Of a DNA stretch of 64,000 bases, positions 56,807 through 64,000 are shown one piece after another; position 1 is the first letter of the stretch; the number at the start of each line of letters is the position of its first letter. A program made the position numbers and the translations under genes. The notes below the pieces were generated by a model, which searched no databases, was not told the DNA's origin, and saw nothing but the letters and a program-made list of their open reading frames with translations. The stretch covers positions 851,001 to 915,000 of the forward strand of contig NZ_CP139141.1 of the NCBI RefSeq assembly GCF_034059295.1, written 5' to 3'. The stretch comes from Pseudomonas sp. HR96. GTDB taxonomy: Bacteria > Pseudomonadota > Gammaproteobacteria > Pseudomonadales > Pseudomonadaceae.

Positions 56807-58744
56807 TCAGCGGTTGAGGCGCTCCTCGATCAGTTCCCTGACAACGTCGGGGTCGGCCAGGGTCGAGGTATCGCCGAGGCTGTCCAGTTCGTTGCTGGCG
56901 ATCTTGCGCAAGATACGCCGCATGATCTTACCCGAGCGGGTTTTTGGCAAGGTGCTGGTGAATTGCAGCCATTCGGGGCGGGCGAAGCGGCCGATCTCCT
57001 GGCTGACCAGGGTCAGCAGCTCCTGATGCAGGTCCTCGTCGGCAGTCACCCCGCTCATGGGTGTCACGTACGCGTAGATGGCCTGGCCCTTGAGCGGGTG
57101 CGGACAGCCCACTACCGCCGCCTCGGCGATATTGGGATGCAGCAGCAGGGCGCTTTCGATCTCGGCGGTGCCGATGCGTTGCGCCGAGACGTTGATCACG
57201 TCGTCGATACGCCCGGTGATCCACAGGTCGCCATCCTCGTCGCGGCGCGCGCCGTCGCCGGTGAAGTAGTAGCCGGGGTAGGGTTGGTAGTAGGTTTCGG
57301 TCATGCGCTGCGGGTTGCCGTGAATGGTCCGCAGTTGCGCCGGCCAACTGCCCTTGAGCACCAGTATGCCGGTGCCCGGGCCGTGGATTTCTTCGCCCTG
57401 CTCGTTCAGCAGGACCGGTTGCACGCCGTAGCACGGCTGCATGGCGCAACCCGGCTTGAGCTGGCGGGCGGCCACGCGCGGGCTGAGCATGATGGCGCCG
57501 GTTTCGGTCTGCCACCAGGTGTCGACGATGGGGCAGCGCTGCTGGCCGACGGCGTTGAAATACCACTCCCAGGCTTCGGAGTTGATCGGTTCGCCAACGC
57601 TGCCGAGCAGCCGCAGGCTGGTCCGCGCGGTCTCCTGAAGAAAGCGCGGGCCTTCGCGCATCAAGGCGCGCAGCACGGTGGGGGCGGTGTAGAGGATATT
57701 GACCTGGCGCTTGTCGACGATCTGCCAGTAGCGCTCGGCGCTGGGATGGTCGGGCACTCCCTCGTAGATCAAGGTGGTGGCGCCGTTGGCCAGGGGCCCG
57801 TAGACGATATAGCTCTGGCCGGTGATCCAGCCGATGTCGGCGGTGCACCAGAACACCTCGCCGGGCCGGTAGTCGAACACCGTCTTGAAGCTCAGCGCGG
57901 TCTGCAGCAGGTAGCCGCCGGTACTGTGCACCACGCCCTTGGGTTTGCCGGTGCTGCCGGAGGTGTACAGGATGAACAGCGGGTCCTCGGCCTGCATCGG
58001 CTCGGCCGGGCAGTCCTCCGGGGCCAGGCGGATCGCTTCGTGGTACCAGTAGTCGCGCCCGGCCACCCAGTTGATGCGCCCGCCGGTGCGCTCCACCACC
58101 AGCACTGTGGAGACCTGCGGGCAGGCCAGCAGGGCTTGGTCGACATGGTGCTTGAGACCGACGTGCTTGCCGGCGCGCACCGACTCGTCGGCGGTGATCA
58201 CGGTGTGGCAATCGGCGTCGAGGATGCGGTCGCGCAGGGCATCAGCGGAAAACCCGCCGAACACCACCGAATGCACGGCACCCAGGCGGCTGCAGGCAAG
58301 AATCGCGTACACCGCCTCGGGCACCATCGGCATGTAGATGCACACCCGATGGCCCTTGCCGACACCACGGGCCTTGAGCACGTTGGCCAGGCGGCAGACG
58401 TGCCGGTGCAGTTGCCGATAGGTGACGGTCAGCGATTCTTCAGGGTCGTCGCCTTCCCAGAGGAGGGCGGCCTGCTCGGCGCGCTCGGCCAGGTGGCGGT
58501 CGATGCAGTTGTGGCTGGCGTTGAGTTGGCCACCCTGAAACCAGCTGGCCTGGCCGCTGGCAGGGTCGAATCGGTGTACCTGGGTCCAGGGGCGGGTCCA
58601 TTCCAGGCACGCGTGCGCCTGTTCGGCCCAGAAGGTCTGCGGGTCATCGATGGACTGGCGATACAAGCGCTGGTAGTCGACTTCGCTCGGCACGGCTGCA
58701 AGGCTGACCTTGTCCGCGACGGGGTAGGCGCTGATATCGAGCAT
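56807..58744 (-). CDS. acs: acetyl-CoA synthetase (AMP-forming)
   Basis: 645 residues. The AMP-binding P-loop FILYTSGSTGKPKGVVHSTG, the core VDTWWQTETGAIMLSP, the hinge GDLWITGRIDDVINVSAQRI and the acetylation-controlled lysine in LPKTRSGKIMRRILRKIA are all present. The N-terminal ACAS domain begins DYQRLYRQSIDDPQTFWAEQ. It activates acetate. Pseudomonads often carry two Acs paralogues, so this may be the second copy (acsB), and a propionate role cannot be ruled out. Confidence 0.93.
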   Translation of the reverse strand: MLDISAYPVADKVSLAAVPSEVDYQRLYRQSIDDPQTFWAEQAHACLEWTRPWTQVHRFDPASGQASWFQGGQLNASHNCIDRHLAERAEQAALLWEGDDPEESLTVTYRQLHRHVCRLANVLKARGVGKGHRVCIYMPMVPEAVYAILACSRLGAVHSVVFGGFSADALRDRILDADCHTVITADESVRAGKHVGLKHHVDQALLACPQVSTVLVVERTGGRINWVAGRDYWYHEAIRLAPEDCPAEPMQAEDPLFILYTSGSTGKPKGVVHSTGGYLLQTALSFKTVFDYRPGEVFWCTADIGWITGQSYIVYGPLANGATTLIYEGVPDHPSAERYWQIVDKRQVNILYTAPTVLRALMREGPRFLQETARTSLRLLGSVGEPINSEAWEWYFNAVGQQRCPIVDTWWQTETGAIMLSPRVAARQLKPGCAMQPCYGVQPVLLNEQGEEIHGPGTGILVLKGSWPAQLRTIHGNPQRMTETYYQPYPGYYFTGDGARRDEDGDLWITGRIDDVINVSAQRIGTAEIESALLLHPNIAEAAVVGCPHPLKGQAIYAYVTPMSGVTADEDLHQELLTLVSQEIGRFARPEWLQFTSTLPKTRSGKIMRRILRKIASNELDSLGDTSTLADPDVVRELIEERLNR

Positions 58745-58865
58745 GGCAAAACCCTTTCACGTGAATGTGACGATCAGGGTAAGGGTGGGCGAGGATTCTT
58801 CAGAGTCAAGGCGCCGGGCGCCAATACCTGCCGGCGAAGCGAGTCGCCGGCAGGCGGTGAGCCGA

Positions 58866-60530
58866 TCAGCCGCGGTGGTGGCTGCGGAAGAACTTGATCA
58901 GGCCCTGGGTGGACGCGTCTTCGGCCGGCTCTTCGATGCCGCCGGTCAGACGCTGGTAGACGCCCTTGCCGAGCTCCTTGCCCAGCTCCACGCCCCACTG
59001 GTCGAAGGAGTTGATCCCCCAGACCACGCCCTGCACGAACACCTTGTGTTCATACATGGCCACCAGTGCGCCAAGGCGGCGTGGGCTGATGCGTTCGACC
59101 ACCAGGGTGTTGCTCGGGCGGTTGCCGGGGATGACCTTGTGTGGCGCCAGTTTCTGCACGTCGTCTTCGGCCATGCCGCGGTCACGCAGCTCGGCTTCGG
59201 CTTCGCTGCGGCTCTTGCCGAGCATCAGTGCCTGGCTCTGCGACAGGCAGTTGGCGAACAGCCACTGGTGATGGTCGGCCACCGGGTTGAAGCTGACCAC
59301 CGGCACGATGAAGTCGGCCGGGATCATCTGGGTGCCCTGGTGCAGCAGCTGGTGGTAGGCGTGCTGGCCATTGCAGCCGACGCCGCCCCAGATCACCGGA
59401 CCGGTGTCGGTGGTCACCGGGGTGCCGTCCTGGCGCACGCTCTTGCCGTTGGATTCCATGTCCAGCTGCTGCAAATGCTTGGTGATGTTACGCAGGTAGT
59501 GGTCGTACGGCAGGATCGCGTGGGAGTGCGAATTCCAGAAGTTGCCGTACCACACGCCCAGCAGTGCCAGCAGCACCGGCATGTTCTTTTCGAACGGTGT
59601 GGTCTGGAAGTGCTGGTCCATGACGTAGGCGCCGGACAGCAGTTCCTTGAAGTTGGCCATGCCGATGGACATGGCGATCGGCAGACCGATGGCCGACCAC
59701 AGCGAGTAGCGGCCGCCGACCCAGTCCCACATCGGGAAGATGTTTTCTTCGCGGATACCGAAAGCTACCGCCGCCGCGTTGTTGCTCGAAACGGCGATGA
59801 AGTGACGGTACAGCTCGGCCTCCGAACCGCCCTGGGCCAGGTACCAGCCGCGCGCCGCCTGGGCGTTCTTCAGGGTTTCCAGCGTGCTGAACGACTTCGA
59901 AGACACGATGAACAGGGTGGTTTCAGCCTGCAGCTTGGCCGACAGCTCGTGAAACTCGCTGCCGTCGATGTTCGCCAGGTAGTGGCAACGCACGCCTTTC
60001 TGCGCATACGGCAGCAGGGCTTCGGAGACCAGTTCCGGGCCGAGGAACGAGCCACCGATGCCGATGTTGACCACGTCGGTGATCGGCTTTTCGGTGTAGC
60101 CGCGCCACAGGCCGTCATGCACGCGGCCGACCAGTTCGGTGATCTGGTTGAGCACCTTGTGCACTTCGGGCATCACGTCGACGCCGTTGACCTTGAGCTT
60201 GTCGCCCACCGGGCGGCGCAGGGCGGTGTGCAGCACCGGACGGTTTTCCGAGGCGTTGAGGATCTCGCCGGCGAACATGGCCTTGATCGCCTGCTCGAGG
60301 TCGACTTCGCGGGCCAGCTGCACCAGCAGGTCGCGGGTTTCGTCGTTGATCAGGTTCTTCGAGTAATCAAGGAAAAGGCCGCAGGTCTTCAGCGAGAATT
60401 GCTGGAAGCGGTCCGGGTTGGCATTGAAAGCATCGCGCATGCTGAAGTCCTGCATGGCTTCACGGTGCTCGACGAGAGCCTGCCAGGCGGGCAGGGTGGT
60501 GACATCAGGAGGATTACGGTAGTACGCCAT
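58866..60530 (-). CDS. pgi: glucose-6-phosphate isomerase
   Basis: 554 residues from ATG 60530 with AAGGAAG upstream. Signatures include [58 protein letters not shown] and [15 protein letters not shown] near the C-terminus. It interconverts glucose-6-phosphate and fructose-6-phosphate; in pseudomonads it mainly runs toward glucose-6-phosphate for the Entner-Doudoroff cycle. Confidence 0.97.
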   Translation of the reverse strand: MAYYRNPPDVTTLPAWQALVEHREAMQDFSMRDAFNANPDRFQQFSLKTCGLFLDYSKNLINDETRDLLVQLAREVDLEQAIKAMFAGEILNASENRPVLHTALRRPVGDKLKVNGVDVMPEVHKVLNQITELVGRVHDGLWRGYTEKPITDVVNIGIGGSFLGPELVSEALLPYAQKGVRCHYLANIDGSEFHELSAKLQAETTLFIVSSKSFSTLETLKNAQAARGWYLAQGGSEAELYRHFIAVSSNNAAAVAFGIREENIFPMWDWVGGRYSLWSAIGLPIAMSIGMANFKELLSGAYVMDQHFQTTPFEKNMPVLLALLGVWYGNFWNSHSHAILPYDHYLRNITKHLQQLDMESNGKSVRQDGTPVTTDTGPVIWGGVGCNGQHAYHQLLHQGTQMIPADFIVPVVSFNPVADHHQWLFANCLSQSQALMLGKSRSEAEAELRDRGMAEDDVQKLAPHKVIPGNRPSNTLVVERISPRRLGALVAMYEHKVFVQGVVWGINSFDQWGVELGKELGKGVYQRLTGGIEEPAEDASTQGLIKFFRSHHRG

Positions 60531-60559
60531 CGCTGCGGGCTTCCTTTTACTAGACCAGC

Positions 60560-60596
60560 TTATGGACAATCGACGAGTTTATGGACAATCAACGAC
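60560..60596 (-). repeat. 19-bp tandem repeat upstream of pgi
   Basis: TTATGGACAATCGACGAG (60560-60577) and TTATGGACAATCAACGAC (60579-60596) differ at two positions. They lie 30-66 nt upstream of the pgi start, possibly a regulator site or a small duplication. Confidence 0.7.
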
Positions 60597-60716
60597 TCGC
60601 TAGGGTTGCGTGAAATTCATTGCAATCGATCGATCGGCATCAGCGGTACGCATGTGTGGGCATCAGGCCCACATTAAACGCCCGCAGCCTGCTTGTCTGC
60701 GCCTGCGGATGAACAA

Positions 60717-60743
60717 GCCCGGTACTTTTTTACAATACCGGGC
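60717..60743 (-). terminator. hairpin after panC
   Basis: GCCCGGTA (60717-60724) and TACCGGGC (60736-60743) form an 8-bp stem with an AT-rich loop 11 nt after the panC stop. The T-run is in the loop, so efficiency is uncertain. Confidence 0.55.
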
Positions 60744-60753
60744 GCGGCGCGGC

Positions 60754-61608
60754 TCAGGCGTCCAGCTCCAGGTGCAGGTTGTCGATCAGACGGGTCTTGC
60801 CCAGCGCTGCGGCGACCAGGATCACCAGGTCGCGATCCAGCTCGGTGGCCGGGCGCAGGTCGTGGGCGTGACGAATTTCCAGATACTCGGGCAGTAGGCC
60901 CGCGGCGCGGATCTGCTCGGCGTACCGCGCCAACAGCTGCGGGTAGTCGCGCTCGCCGCCACGAATGGCGTCGGCCACCGCCTTCAGGGTGCGGTACAAC
61001 ACCGGTGCCACAGCCAGCTGTTCGGGGTTGAGGTAGCCGTTGCGCGACGACAGGGCCAGGCCGTGGCTGTCGCGCACCGTGGGTTCGCCGATGATCTTGA
61101 TCGGCATGTTGAGGTCGCGCACCACGGCGCGGATCACCGCCAGCTGCTGGTAGTCCTTCTGGCCGAACACGGCGAGGTCCGGCTGGACCATGTTGAACAG
61201 CTTGCTGACCACCGTCGCCACGCCATCGAAATGCCCGGGTCGGCTGGCGCCGCACAGGCCCTGGGAAACGCGGGGCACGCTGACCAGGGTCTGCGCGCTC
61301 ATGCCGTCGGGGTACATTTCATCAACGCCAGGGGCGAACAGCAGGTTGCAGCCGGCCTGCAGCAGTTTTTCCTGGTCAGCGGCCAGGGTGCGCGGGTACT
61401 TGTCGAGGTCTTCGCTGGGGCCGAACTGCAGCGGGTTGACGAAGATACTGGCGACCACGAAGTCGGCCTGTTGCGCCGCCTTGGTCACCAGCGCCACATG
61501 GCCGGCGTGCAGGTTGCCCATGGTCGGCACGAAGCCGATGCGTTTGCCCTGGCTGCGCGCACGGGCGACGGCCGAGCGCAGTTCGCGAATGGTCTTGACC
61601 GTGTTCAT
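60754..61608 (-). CDS. panC: pantothenate synthetase
   Basis: 284 residues from ATG 61608. The HIGH-like site [60 protein letters not shown] and [12 protein letters not shown] are all family hallmarks. It joins pantoate and beta-alanine. It overlaps panB by 4 nt. Confidence 0.97.
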   Translation of the reverse strand: MNTVKTIRELRSAVARARSQGKRIGFVPTMGNLHAGHVALVTKAAQQADFVVASIFVNPLQFGPSEDLDKYPRTLAADQEKLLQAGCNLLFAPGVDEMYPDGMSAQTLVSVPRVSQGLCGASRPGHFDGVATVVSKLFNMVQPDLAVFGQKDYQQLAVIRAVVRDLNMPIKIIGEPTVRDSHGLALSSRNGYLNPEQLAVAPVLYRTLKAVADAIRGGERDYPQLLARYAEQIRAAGLLPEYLEIRHAHDLRPATELDRDLVILVAAALGKTRLIDNLHLELDA

Positions 61609-62405
61609 GCGTTGAATCCGTGTTCGATGGCGGGGAAGCTGACCTCTTTCACGGCCTTGACGTAGGCCGCCAGGGCGTTGGGGATATCGGCCTGGCCGGC
61701 CATGAAGTTCTTCACGAACCTGGGCACATGGCCGCTCAGGGACAGGCCGAGCATGTCGTGCAGCACCAGCACCTGGCCGTCGGTAGCACTGCCGGCGCCG
61801 ATGCCGATCACCGGGATGCTCACCGCCTGGGTGATCTCGGCCGCCAGCGCGCTGGGCACGCATTCGAGCAGCAGCATGGCAGCGCCGGCGGCTTCCAGCG
61901 CCACGGCGTCATCGCGCAGCTGACGCGCCTGCTGCTCCTGGCGGCCTTGCACCTTGTAGCCGCCCAGCACATTGACCGACTGCGGGGTCAGGCCCAGGTG
62001 CACGCACACTGGAATACCGCGTTGGGTCAGTTGGCTGACGGTCTCGCCCAGCCAGGCGGCGCCTTCGAGCTTGACCAGGTGCGCGCCGGCCTGCATCAGC
62101 TGGGCGCTGTTGCGCAGCGCCTGCTCGACCGTGGCATAGGCCATGAAGGGCAGGTCGGCGGCGATCAGGGCACCACGGTTGCCGCGCTTGACGCAGGCTA
62201 CGTGGTAGGCCATGTCGTCGTTGCTCACCGGCAGGGTGCTGTCATGACCCTGCAGCACCATGCCCAGCGAATCGCCCACCAGCAGCACTTCGACCCCGGC
62301 CTGGCTGACGGCGTGCGCGAAGGTCGCGTCGTAGCAGGTCAGCATGGTGATTTTCTCCCCGCGTGCCTTGAGGCTTTGCAGGGTGGTCAGGGTTATATCA
62401 GGCAT
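61605..62405 (-). CDS. panB: 3-methyl-2-oxobutanoate hydroxymethyltransferase
   Basis: 266 residues from ATG 62405 ([12 protein letters not shown]); an upstream in-frame extension lacks support. [39 protein letters not shown], and [20 protein letters not shown] are the barrel's active-site segments. It makes ketopantoate, upstream of panC in the pantothenate pathway. Confidence 0.97.
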   Translation of the reverse strand: MPDITLTTLQSLKARGEKITMLTCYDATFAHAVSQAGVEVLLVGDSLGMVLQGHDSTLPVSNDDMAYHVACVKRGNRGALIAADLPFMAYATVEQALRNSAQLMQAGAHLVKLEGAAWLGETVSQLTQRGIPVCVHLGLTPQSVNVLGGYKVQGRQEQQARQLRDDAVALEAAGAAMLLLECVPSALAAEITQAVSIPVIGIGAGSATDGQVLVLHDMLGLSLSGHVPRFVKNFMAGQADIPNALAAYVKAVKEVSFPAIEHGFNA

Positions 62406-62634
62406 CGAAGGCTCCTCGGCCCGGCGCCGGGCGGGCCGCCGCGTGCAAGCGTATTGTTCGTGTCCGGAACACGACATCCTCTGTCGTGATGTTTTGAAAG
62501 CGACGGGTTCCGGTTGGTTTCGCGCCGTTTGCCAGCTCCTGGCCCGGCGCGCCGCCTATAGTCGTGATGAGGTGAGGGGAAGTCAATCGGGCGTGTGCGG
62601 CTTGCCAGCACCTCGTGGTCGCAGGAGCGGCCCG

Positions 62635-63120
62635 CTAGGCCTGCAGCCGCTGCAGCCCGTTCAATGGACATTCGGCCAGCAGATGCGCCAGGGCCCGCCC
62701 GTCCGCCAGGACAAACCCCTCGTCCACCAACTCCGCCAGCGGATACAGCACGAAGGCCCGCGCCTGCAGGTGGTAGTGCGGCACCTTGAGGCGCGGCTCG
62801 TCGATCAGCCGCTCACCGAACAGAATGATGTCCAGGTCCAGGGTGCGCGGGCCCCAGCGCTCCAGGCGCACGCGGCCCTGATCGTTCTCGATGCCTTGCA
62901 GGGCGTCGAGCAGGGCCAGCGGCGCCAGCTCGGTGTGCAACTCGGCCACCGCGTTGGTGTAGCGCGGCTGACCGGCCAGCAACGAGTCGCTGCCGTACAG
63001 CGCCGAGGTGGCGGCCAGGCGCGTGGCCGGCAACTGCCCCAGAGCGGCGAACGCCTGGCGCAGTTGCTCGGCAGGTTCGGCCAGGTTGCTGCCCAGGCCG
63101 ACGAAGACTCGTTCGCTCAT
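62635..63120 (-). CDS. folK: HPPK, 2-amino-4-hydroxy-6-hydroxymethyldihydropteridine pyrophosphokinase
   Basis: 161 residues. VFVGLGSNLAEPAEQLRQAF at the start and the signature RWGPRTLDLDIILFGERLID are intact. It activates the pterin that FolP uses. Its ATG overlaps the pcnB stop (TAATG), so the two are coupled; this pcnB-folK-panB-panC order is common in gamma-proteobacteria. Confidence 0.97.
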   Translation of the reverse strand: MSERVFVGLGSNLAEPAEQLRQAFAALGQLPATRLAATSALYGSDSLLAGQPRYTNAVAELHTELAPLALLDALQGIENDQGRVRLERWGPRTLDLDIILFGERLIDEPRLKVPHYHLQARAFVLYPLAELVDEGFVLADGRALAHLLAECPLNGLQRLQA

Positions 63121-64000
63121 TATTCGAACAGGTCCGGCTCGCCGTCGGCGCGCTTGCGCTTGGCCGGGCTGCGCTTGCGTTTGCGCGCCACGCCCGGGGC
63201 GTCTTCACGCGAACCGAGGTCCTTGATCATCTGCCGGCGTTCGCTGTCGTTGCCGTCCTGGTAGTCGGTCCACCATTCACCCAGGCCGTCGGTCTCCTCG
63301 CCGGCGCTTTCACGCAGCAGCAGGAAGTCGTAGCCGGCGCGAAAGCGTGGGTTGTCGAGCAACAGGTCGGCACGCTTGCCGCTGCGCCGTGGCAGGCGCT
63401 CCTGCATGTCCCAGATCTCGCGGATCGGGATGGTGAAACGCTTGGGAATGGCGATGCGCTGGCATTGCTCGGCGATCAGCTCGTGAGCACCTTCCTGCAT
63501 GGCCGGGATCGGCGGCATGCCCTTGGCCTGCAGACGCAGCACGCGGGCCGGCAAGGCAGGCCAGAGCAGGGCGGCAAACAGGAAGGCCGGGGTCACCGGC
63601 TTGCCCTGCTTGATGCGCAGGTCGGTGTTGATCAAGGCCTGGCTGATCAGCGTGTGGGTGTAGGTCGGCCGTTGCTCGAGGGCCTCGGCACTGGCCGGGA
63701 ACAGCGCATCGAACAGCTGCAGGTCGACCAGCATCTCGAAGGTGTCGGCGGCGTTACCACCGAGGAACAGCTTGAGCACTTCCTCGAACAACCGGGCCGA
63801 GGGGATCTCGCGCAGCAGCGGCGCCAGTTCGCGGATCGGTGCGGCGCTGTGTTTCTCGATGCCGAAATCCAGCTTGGCGGTGAAGCGCACCGCCCGCAGC
63901 ATGCGCACCGGGTCTTCCTGATAGCGCTGCTGGGGATCGCCGATCAGGCGCATCAGGCGGTTGCGGATGTCGTGCACGCCATTGGCGTAATCGAGGATGC
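63120..64000 (-). CDS. pcnB: poly(A) polymerase I, C-terminal part (cut by window edge)
   Basis: The visible 293 residues begin inside the protein (ILDYANGVHDIRNRLMRLIG) with the family segment YQEDPVRMLRAVRFTAKLDF. The RNA-binding helical domain and a basic tail (KRKRSPAKRKRADGEPDLFE) follow. The catalytic nucleotidyltransferase half lies beyond 64000. It adds poly(A) tails that speed RNA decay, linking functionally to pnp. Confidence 0.95.
   Translation of the reverse strand, partial: ILDYANGVHDIRNRLMRLIGDPQQRYQEDPVRMLRAVRFTAKLDFGIEKHSAAPIRELAPLLREIPSARLFEEVLKLFLGGNAADTFEMLVDLQLFDALFPASAEALEQRPTYTHTLISQALINTDLRIKQGKPVTPAFLFAALLWPALPARVLRLQAKGMPPIPAMQEGAHELIAEQCQRIAIPKRFTIPIREIWDMQERLPRRSGKRADLLLDNPRFRAGYDFLLLRESAGEETDGLGEWWTDYQDGNDSERRQMIKDLGSREDAPGVARKRKRSPAKRKRADGEPDLFE

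Overview
The window is chromosomal DNA of a Pseudomonas, most likely of the P. putida group. The evidence is the high-GC core gene content and order (smpB-ratA-rnfH-bamE-fur-recN-grpE-dnaK-dnaJ-dapB-carAB-greA-yhbY-rlmE-ftsH-folP-glmM-tpiA-secG-tRNAs-rimP-nusA-infB-rbfA-truB-rpsO-pnp), a tmRNA with tag ANDDNYGAQLAA, and P. putida-like protein sequences. This assignment rests on recognition, not on a search.

Positions 1 to about 10,800 are an accessory island abutting the 3' end of the tmRNA gene ssrA (10825-11212, minus strand). Its composition is visibly less GC-rich and more mixed than the core. It carries the decayed remains of at least three different tyrosine recombinases (945-2033, 9924-10190, 10215-10637) and an anti-phage cargo. 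That cargo is a two-gene Thoeris-type locus (SIR2-SLOG ThsA at 3445-4875, TIR-like ThsB at 4887-5330), two proteins sharing an N-terminal HNH/zinc module but with unrelated C-termini (5527-6531 and 8339-9520), a HEPN-like protein (7040-7909), a DUF4760-like membrane protein and a small three-helix membrane protein. The extreme left end holds a strongly foldable stretch, a 16-codon ORF with a strong ribosome binding site, and a terminator; I could not assign this unit.

From 11.3 to 45.4 kb is conserved housekeeping DNA. It includes an FAD/Fe-S D-lactate dehydrogenase without its usual lld partners; tmRNA partner smpB; small envelope and translation-linked genes; fur; SOS-regulated recN with a LexA box; the grpE-dnaK-dnaJ chaperone set with a sigma-32 promoter; dapB; carAB with an attenuator-like leader and TTG start; greA; rlmE-ftsH; folP-glmM-tpiA-secG; tRNA-Leu(GAG) and initiator tRNA; and the rimP-nusA-infB-rbfA-truB-rpsO-pnp translation/RNA-decay cluster.

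From 45.4 to 58.7 kb is more variable. It holds a 1688-residue toxin-like protein with a C-terminal HELSH metallopeptidase domain, a periplasmic BON protein, a DUF2845/AsmA-like DUF748 pair, a RlmI-like methyltransferase, a DUF2236 protein and acetyl-CoA synthetase. The right end, 58.9-64 kb, is pgi and the cluster pcnB-folK-panB-panC, read leftwards, with pcnB cut by the window edge. Degenerate GGGGGC-TTTG-CCCCC type palindromes occur at two intergenic sites (24.3 and 51.3 kb).
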